A DNA stretch of 64,000 nucleotides from Ruegeria sp. HKCCSA071 (GTDB lineage: Bacteria > Pseudomonadota > Alphaproteobacteria > Rhodobacterales > Rhodobacteraceae). The translations under genes and the position numbers were made by a program. The stretch lies in assembly GCF_017872555.1 (NCBI RefSeq), contig NZ_JAEDOX010000009.1:62001-126000 (forward strand). Reading direction: 5' to 3'. Below the pieces are notes generated by a model. That model was given only the letters and a program-made list of their open reading frames with translations. It was not told where the DNA came from and made no database searches. This document shows, piece after piece, positions 60,572-64,000 of the stretch (the stretch's first letter is position 1; every line of letters starts with the position of its first letter).

Positions 60572-61264
60572 GTGGTATTCAAGCGCCGAGACCGACGCTC
60601 TCCTGTTCAGGTCGCATCGGAACTCGTCTATCCGCGTGGCGGATGGACCCGCGCCTTCCACTATGTCAAACACCGTGTCCGCCGCCTGCCGGATTCCCCT
60701 GACCGGATCGCCCGCGGCATCGGGGCGGGCGTTTTCGCATCCTTCACGCCGTTTTACGGGCTGCACTTTCTGGTCGCGGCAATTGGTGCGCGGCTGATCA
60801 AGGGAAATATTCTGGCCGCACTCAGCGGCACGTTCTTCGGCAATCCCCTGACCTATGTCCCGATTGGGGTGATCTGCCTGCAAACCGGGCATTTCCTGCT
60901 GGGCACCGAATATGAAGAAGGCGACACGCAGGGGCTGATGGGCAAGTTTGCCGACGCCATCGGCGACCTCAAGAACAACCTTCTTGCCCTGTTCACGGAC
61001 CGCGTGGCCGACTGGCACGGGCTGGGGCAGTTCTATGATGATGTTTTCTATCCCTACATGATTGGCGGCATCATCCCCGGTATCGTGGCGGGCATTATCT
61101 GCTACTACCTCAGCCTGCCGCTGATCCTGACCTACCAGCTGCGCCGCCGCGCCAAGATCAAGGCAAAGTTTGAAGAAATCAAACGTCTGGCCGGAGAAAC
61201 AACTGCCGGTCCCGCGCCAAGATCGCTAAGGTCGGGGCGAAAATCTGCAAAAGGAACCAAATGA
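60572..61264 (+). CDS. DUF2062 membrane protein
   Basis: A 230-aa protein, GTG start. DUF2062 core: DRIARGIGAGVFASFTPFYG (about 43) and LSGTFFGNPLTYVPIGVICL (about 85), plus a hydrophobic hairpin YMIGGIIPGIVAGIICYYLS (about 165) and a basic C-terminal tail. Small inner-membrane proteins of this family have no proven function. It is coupled to pdxJ by an overlapping start. Confidence 0.87.
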   Translation: MVFKRRDRRSPVQVASELVYPRGGWTRAFHYVKHRVRRLPDSPDRIARGIGAGVFASFTPFYGLHFLVAAIGARLIKGNILAALSGTFFGNPLTYVPIGVICLQTGHFLLGTEYEEGDTQGLMGKFADAIGDLKNNLLALFTDRVADWHGLGQFYDDVFYPYMIGGIIPGIVAGIICYYLSLPLILTYQLRRRAKIKAKFEEIKRLAGETTAGPAPRSLRSGRKSAKGTK

Positions 61265-62010
61265 TGTCCGAAAGCCGTCTGCGTCTGGGTGTGAATATCG
61301 ATCATGTCGCCACCGTGCGCAACGCGCGCGGCGGGGCCTATCCTGACCCGTTGCGCGCTGCCAAGCTGGCAGAAGAGGCTGGCGCCGACGGCATCACCGC
61401 GCATCTGCGCGAAGACCGCCGCCATATCTCGGACGCCGATATTGACGGGCTGATGGAGGTTCTGTCAGTGCCTCTGAACTTTGAAATGGCCGCCACCGAA
61501 GAGATGCAGAAAATCGCCCTGCGTCACAAGCCGCACGCTGTCTGTATCGTTCCCGAAAAGCGCGAGGAACGCACCACCGAAGGCGGGCTCGAAGTCGCGC
61601 GCGAGGAAAACAAGCTGGCCCATTTCATCGCCCCCCTGCGCGAGGCCGGGTGCCGCGTGTCGATCTTCATCGCCGCGGATCAGCGTCAGATCGAGGCCGC
61701 GCACCGCATCGGCGCCGAGGTGATCGAACTGCACACCGGCGCCTATTGCGATGCCCATGCAGAAGGCCGCATGGACGCCGCCGCGCGCGAGCTTGAATCG
61801 CTGCGCCAGATGTCCACCTTTGCCCATTCGCTGGGGCTCGAGGTTCATGCAGGCCATGGCCTGACCTATAACTCCGTAAAGCCGGTTGCCGCCTTCCCTG
61901 AGGTCATGGAACTGAACATCGGGCATTTCCTGATTGGCGAGGCAATCTTTCTGGGTCTCACCCCCGCCATTCGGGAAATGCGCCGCCTGATGGACGAGGC
62001 GCGCGCGTGA
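61261..62010 (+). CDS. pdxJ: pyridoxine 5'-phosphate synthase
   Basis: A 249-aa TIM-barrel enzyme that condenses 3-amino-2-oxopropyl phosphate with deoxyxylulose 5-phosphate. Features: LRLGVNIDHVATVRNARGGA (residues 6-25), HLREDRRHISDADI (about 48), NFEMAATEEM (about 75), the catalytic Glu region CIVPEKREERTTEGGLEV (about 97) and VHAGHGLTYNSVKPVAAFPE (about 198). AAGGA precedes the ATG. In related genomes acpS follows directly; here two genes intervene. Confidence 0.97.
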   Translation: MMSESRLRLGVNIDHVATVRNARGGAYPDPLRAAKLAEEAGADGITAHLREDRRHISDADIDGLMEVLSVPLNFEMAATEEMQKIALRHKPHAVCIVPEKREERTTEGGLEVAREENKLAHFIAPLREAGCRVSIFIAADQRQIEAAHRIGAEVIELHTGAYCDAHAEGRMDAAARELESLRQMSTFAHSLGLEVHAGHGLTYNSVKPVAAFPEVMELNIGHFLIGEAIFLGLTPAIREMRRLMDEARA

Positions 62011-62633
62011 TCACCCCCGGCTTTATCGCCATCTGGTTCGCCTGGCTGATGGCCGGGGGCTCGCCGGGCCCGGCCACGATGGGCATTGCCGGAACCGCCA
62101 TGAACGAAGGCCGCACCGCCGGGCTGGCCTTTGCCCTTGGCATCTGCGCCGGATCGGCCGCTTGGGGCATTGCCGCGGCGCTGGGCCTGTCGGCGGTCAT
62201 GCTGGCCAATGTCTGGCTGTTCGAAGTGATCCGCTATGTCGGCGTGGCCTATCTGGGCTGGCTGGCGCTGAAGGCCCTGAAACGCGCGATGACCTCGGAT
62301 GATGAGGTCGCCCTGGGCAAACCGGTCACTGGCACGCTGCCCACGATCTTTGCCAAAGGTGCCGCCATCCACCTGACCAACCCCAAAGCAATCCTCAGCT
62401 GGGGGTCGATCTATGCCATCATCGCGCCAAGCGATGCCAGCCTGCCGATGCTGCTGGGCTATTTCGCCATGCTGTACGCGGGATCACTGATGATCTTTAT
62501 CGGCTATGCGTTCCTGTTCTCATCCGCCCGCATGGTCCGCACCTACCGCCGTGCCCGCCGCTGGTTCGATTTCGCCTTTGCCGGGTTCTTTGGCGTGGCG
62601 AGTTACAAGATCCTGACGGTGCGGTTGTTGTAA
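62007..62633 (+). CDS. LysE-family amino-acid exporter
   Basis: A 208-aa six-helix transporter from a GTG that overlaps the pdxJ stop. The LysE signature SPGPATMGIAGTAMNEGRTA is at about residue 18, GICAGSAAWGIAAALGLSAV at about 47, and the middle LTNPKAILSWGSIYAI at about 123. It should export an amino acid or homoserine lactone-like compound. Substrate unknown. Confidence 0.88.
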   Translation: MITPGFIAIWFAWLMAGGSPGPATMGIAGTAMNEGRTAGLAFALGICAGSAAWGIAAALGLSAVMLANVWLFEVIRYVGVAYLGWLALKALKRAMTSDDEVALGKPVTGTLPTIFAKGAAIHLTNPKAILSWGSIYAIIAPSDASLPMLLGYFAMLYAGSLMIFIGYAFLFSSARMVRTYRRARRWFDFAFAGFFGVASYKILTVRLL

Positions 62634-62672
62634 AGCAGGCGAAATTGATTTCGGCAAAAGCCGGTGGAAGCG

Positions 62673-63521
62673 CTAGGGCGCGTTCGAGATTTCCAAAAAC
62701 CATTCCGCCACGGCATTTGCCCAACCGGGTTGCCTGCCGTGGCCATGTGGCCCCAGCGCTAGGGTGACAGAGCCGTCCTGACACTCGGTCCACTTCTTTC
62801 GCCAGGATGCGCCCTCTGTTGAAACGCTGTTCGCCATCTGCCCGCATCCATTGGTTCTGGTCAGAATTTCAATGGATTTCAAAACGCTACCCTGTTCGAA
62901 ATCATAGTCCCCAAAGGTCACAAAACGTCCCTCCAGCGGGACGGTCCGGTCTGCAAAGCCGTGCGAATGATGCATGTGAACCGGGCCGCTGCACCGTCGC
63001 CACATCGGCTCCCAAAAAGCCCCTGATGCCGAGGCATAGGCGAAGGCAAAGGAATGATCCATGCAGGCCTTGTCCCAAACCAGTGATCCGCCGCGTGAAT
63101 ACCCCGCCAGCAAAATGCGGTCGGCGTTCAGGTCGAAACGGGCAATGGCATCTTCCTTGATCTGCTCCAGCGCGGCTAGATCATCCCGCGGCCAGCGATA
63201 GCCATCATGCACTCCCCAATCCAGCGCCTTGGGATTGCCAATGTCGACCTGACCGTTCGGCGCGATAAAGGCGATGCCGCGGTCGGTAAAGGCCGCCGCG
63301 AGGCCGGAAATTTTCACAGCTGAATTCGCCGTTGCCCCATAGCCATGCAGATAGATAACAGCTGGCGGCGTGGGCGCGGCATCGGGCAGAACCACCCGAT
63401 AGGACAACTCTCCAACCTGACAGGGGGTTTCCTCGGTTCCGCAATCCTGTGCAGAAGCGGGTAAAACGGAGCTTATAACAATGCCAGCCACCGCAATCGC
63501 CATGAACAGAATTTTTGACAT
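62673..63521 (-). CDS. secreted LpqC/PHB-depolymerase-like esterase
   Basis: About 282 aa. The ATG at 63521 gives a signal peptide ([19 protein letters not shown]). The alpha/beta hydrolase core has the oxyanion region [20 protein letters not shown], the nucleophile in [18 protein letters not shown] (about 150), a possible acid in [15 protein letters not shown] and a His in [13 protein letters not shown]. It resembles the LpqC/poly(3-hydroxybutyrate) depolymerase group (COG3509), many of which act on feruloyl or acetyl esters. Inverted relative to its neighbours, between the LysE-type gene and acpS. Confidence 0.8.
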   Translation of the reverse strand: MSKILFMAIAVAGIVISSVLPASAQDCGTEETPCQVGELSYRVVLPDAAPTPPAVIYLHGYGATANSAVKISGLAAAFTDRGIAFIAPNGQVDIGNPKALDWGVHDGYRWPRDDLAALEQIKEDAIARFDLNADRILLAGYSRGGSLVWDKACMDHSFAFAYASASGAFWEPMWRRCSGPVHMHHSHGFADRTVPLEGRFVTFGDYDFEQGSVLKSIEILTRTNGCGQMANSVSTEGASWRKKWTECQDGSVTLALGPHGHGRQPGWANAVAEWFLEISNAP

Positions 63522-63647
63522 TGCGTCCCCCGCACCAACGTAAAAATTGAACATTCCGGTAAAGTATATCACGGAATGCGGCAACCAACCGCTTGCGTGT
63601 GGTCATCAATTGCCGTTGATTGGCCCGACCATAGAAATGAGAGCCAC

Positions 63648-64000
63648 ATGATCCTCGGCATCGGCACAGATCTTGCAAATATCGACCGCATTCAGGGTAC
63701 GCTCGACCGGTTCGGCGACCGGTTCCGCAATCGTGTCTTCACCGACACCGAACAGCGCAAGGCCGAACGCCGTGCTGATACCGCAGGCACTTATGCCAAA
63801 CGCTGGGCCGCGAAAGAGGCCTGCTCCAAGGCACTCGGCACCGGCCTGCGCATGGGCATTTCGTGGAAGGACATGGCCGTCACCAACCTGCGCACCGGGC
63901 AGCCGGTGATGCATGTCACTGGCTGGGCCGCCGAACGCCTGAACGAACTGACCCCCGCAGGGCACGAGGCGATCATCCACGTCACGCTGACCGATGACCA
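63648..64000 (+). CDS. acpS: holo-[acyl-carrier-protein] synthase, 3' end cut by the window
   Basis: The frame opens at the ATG at 63648 ([20 protein letters not shown]) and runs off the window after 117 codons. AcpS transfers 4'-phosphopantetheine from CoA to ACP. The metal Asp is in [12 protein letters not shown] (residue 8) and the second metal Glu is in [20 protein letters not shown] (about residue 57). Only the last few residues are missing. It belongs to the pdxJ-acpS group typical of the order. Confidence 0.95.
   Translation, partial: MILGIGTDLANIDRIQGTLDRFGDRFRNRVFTDTEQRKAERRADTAGTYAKRWAAKEACSKALGTGLRMGISWKDMAVTNLRTGQPVMHVTGWAAERLNELTPAGHEAIIHVTLTDD

Noticed and set aside
1..64000. 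tRNA, rRNA, CRISPR arrays, insertion sequences and replication origins
   Set aside because: No T-arm/acceptor patterns, no regular repeat-spacer series, no transposase and no cluster of DnaA boxes were found on either strand.

Overview
The window is a 64-kb piece of an alphaproteobacterial chromosome, most probably a marine roseobacter (Rhodobacteraceae, Ruegeria/Phaeobacter-like). The signs are: GC-rich coding sequence with strong third-position GC; MipZ and a perfect CtrA-type site (TTAA-N7-TTAA); an F0 ATP synthase operon atpI-B-E-X-F separated from F1; a taurine:pyruvate aminotransferase; an L31 protein without zinc cysteines; and an FnrL-like site ahead of a universal stress gene. This taxonomic call is inference from gene content; no rRNA or tRNA gene is present.

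Layout. 1-4.1 kb: the end of a YeeE/YedE transporter, tpa, an acyl-CoA synthetase and a DOPA-dioxygenase-like protein. 4.2-11.2 kb: an aromatic catabolic operon on the minus strand (hmgA, fahA, an MBL-fold protein, a class A flavin hydroxylase, a DUF2783 protein, maiA) with a divergent MarR regulator; it should take homogentisate to fumarate and acetoacetate. 11.2-16.3 kb: class III nucleotidyl cyclase, an AT-rich PIN/NYN nuclease island, mipZ and an MFS exporter. 16.3-24.6 kb: a long translation operon on the minus strand (ffh, two GNATs, chorismate mutase, rpsP, bluB, a 49-aa membrane protein, rimM, a sulfotransferase-like gene, trmD, then rplS and rpmE), split by an inverted GH25 lysozyme lipoprotein gene. 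24.6-32.1 kb: accessory metabolism and transport, including an Asp/Glu racemase gene broken by one in-frame amber codon. 32.3-35 kb: F0 ATP synthase. 35-48.2 kb: two glycosyltransferases, a GntR/aminotransferase pair with two matching operators, smc, a lytic transglycosylase, two cobalamin genes, a degenerate receiver protein behind a CtrA site, and a glutathionyl-hydroquinone reductase. 48.4-56.5 kb: patB, active and inactive deformylases with fmt, small membrane proteins, and the ispH-DUF3429-methyltransferase-rnhA-TRIC operon chained by GTGA overlaps. 56.6-64 kb: a NYN protein, folK, rpoZ, rsh, DUF2062, pdxJ, a LysE-type exporter, a secreted esterase and the start of acpS.

Most of the window is core chromosome. 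No phage, IS element, CRISPR array or obvious defence island was seen. The most unusual items are the amber-interrupted racemase, the deformylase pseudoenzyme (HExxH changed to HQxxH), a multi-hairpin element upstream of ffh, paired palindromes before rpsP, two small unlisted-size ORFs (20395-20544 and 48800-48964), the AT-rich PIN nuclease gene, and the CtrA-box/degenerate-receiver pair.
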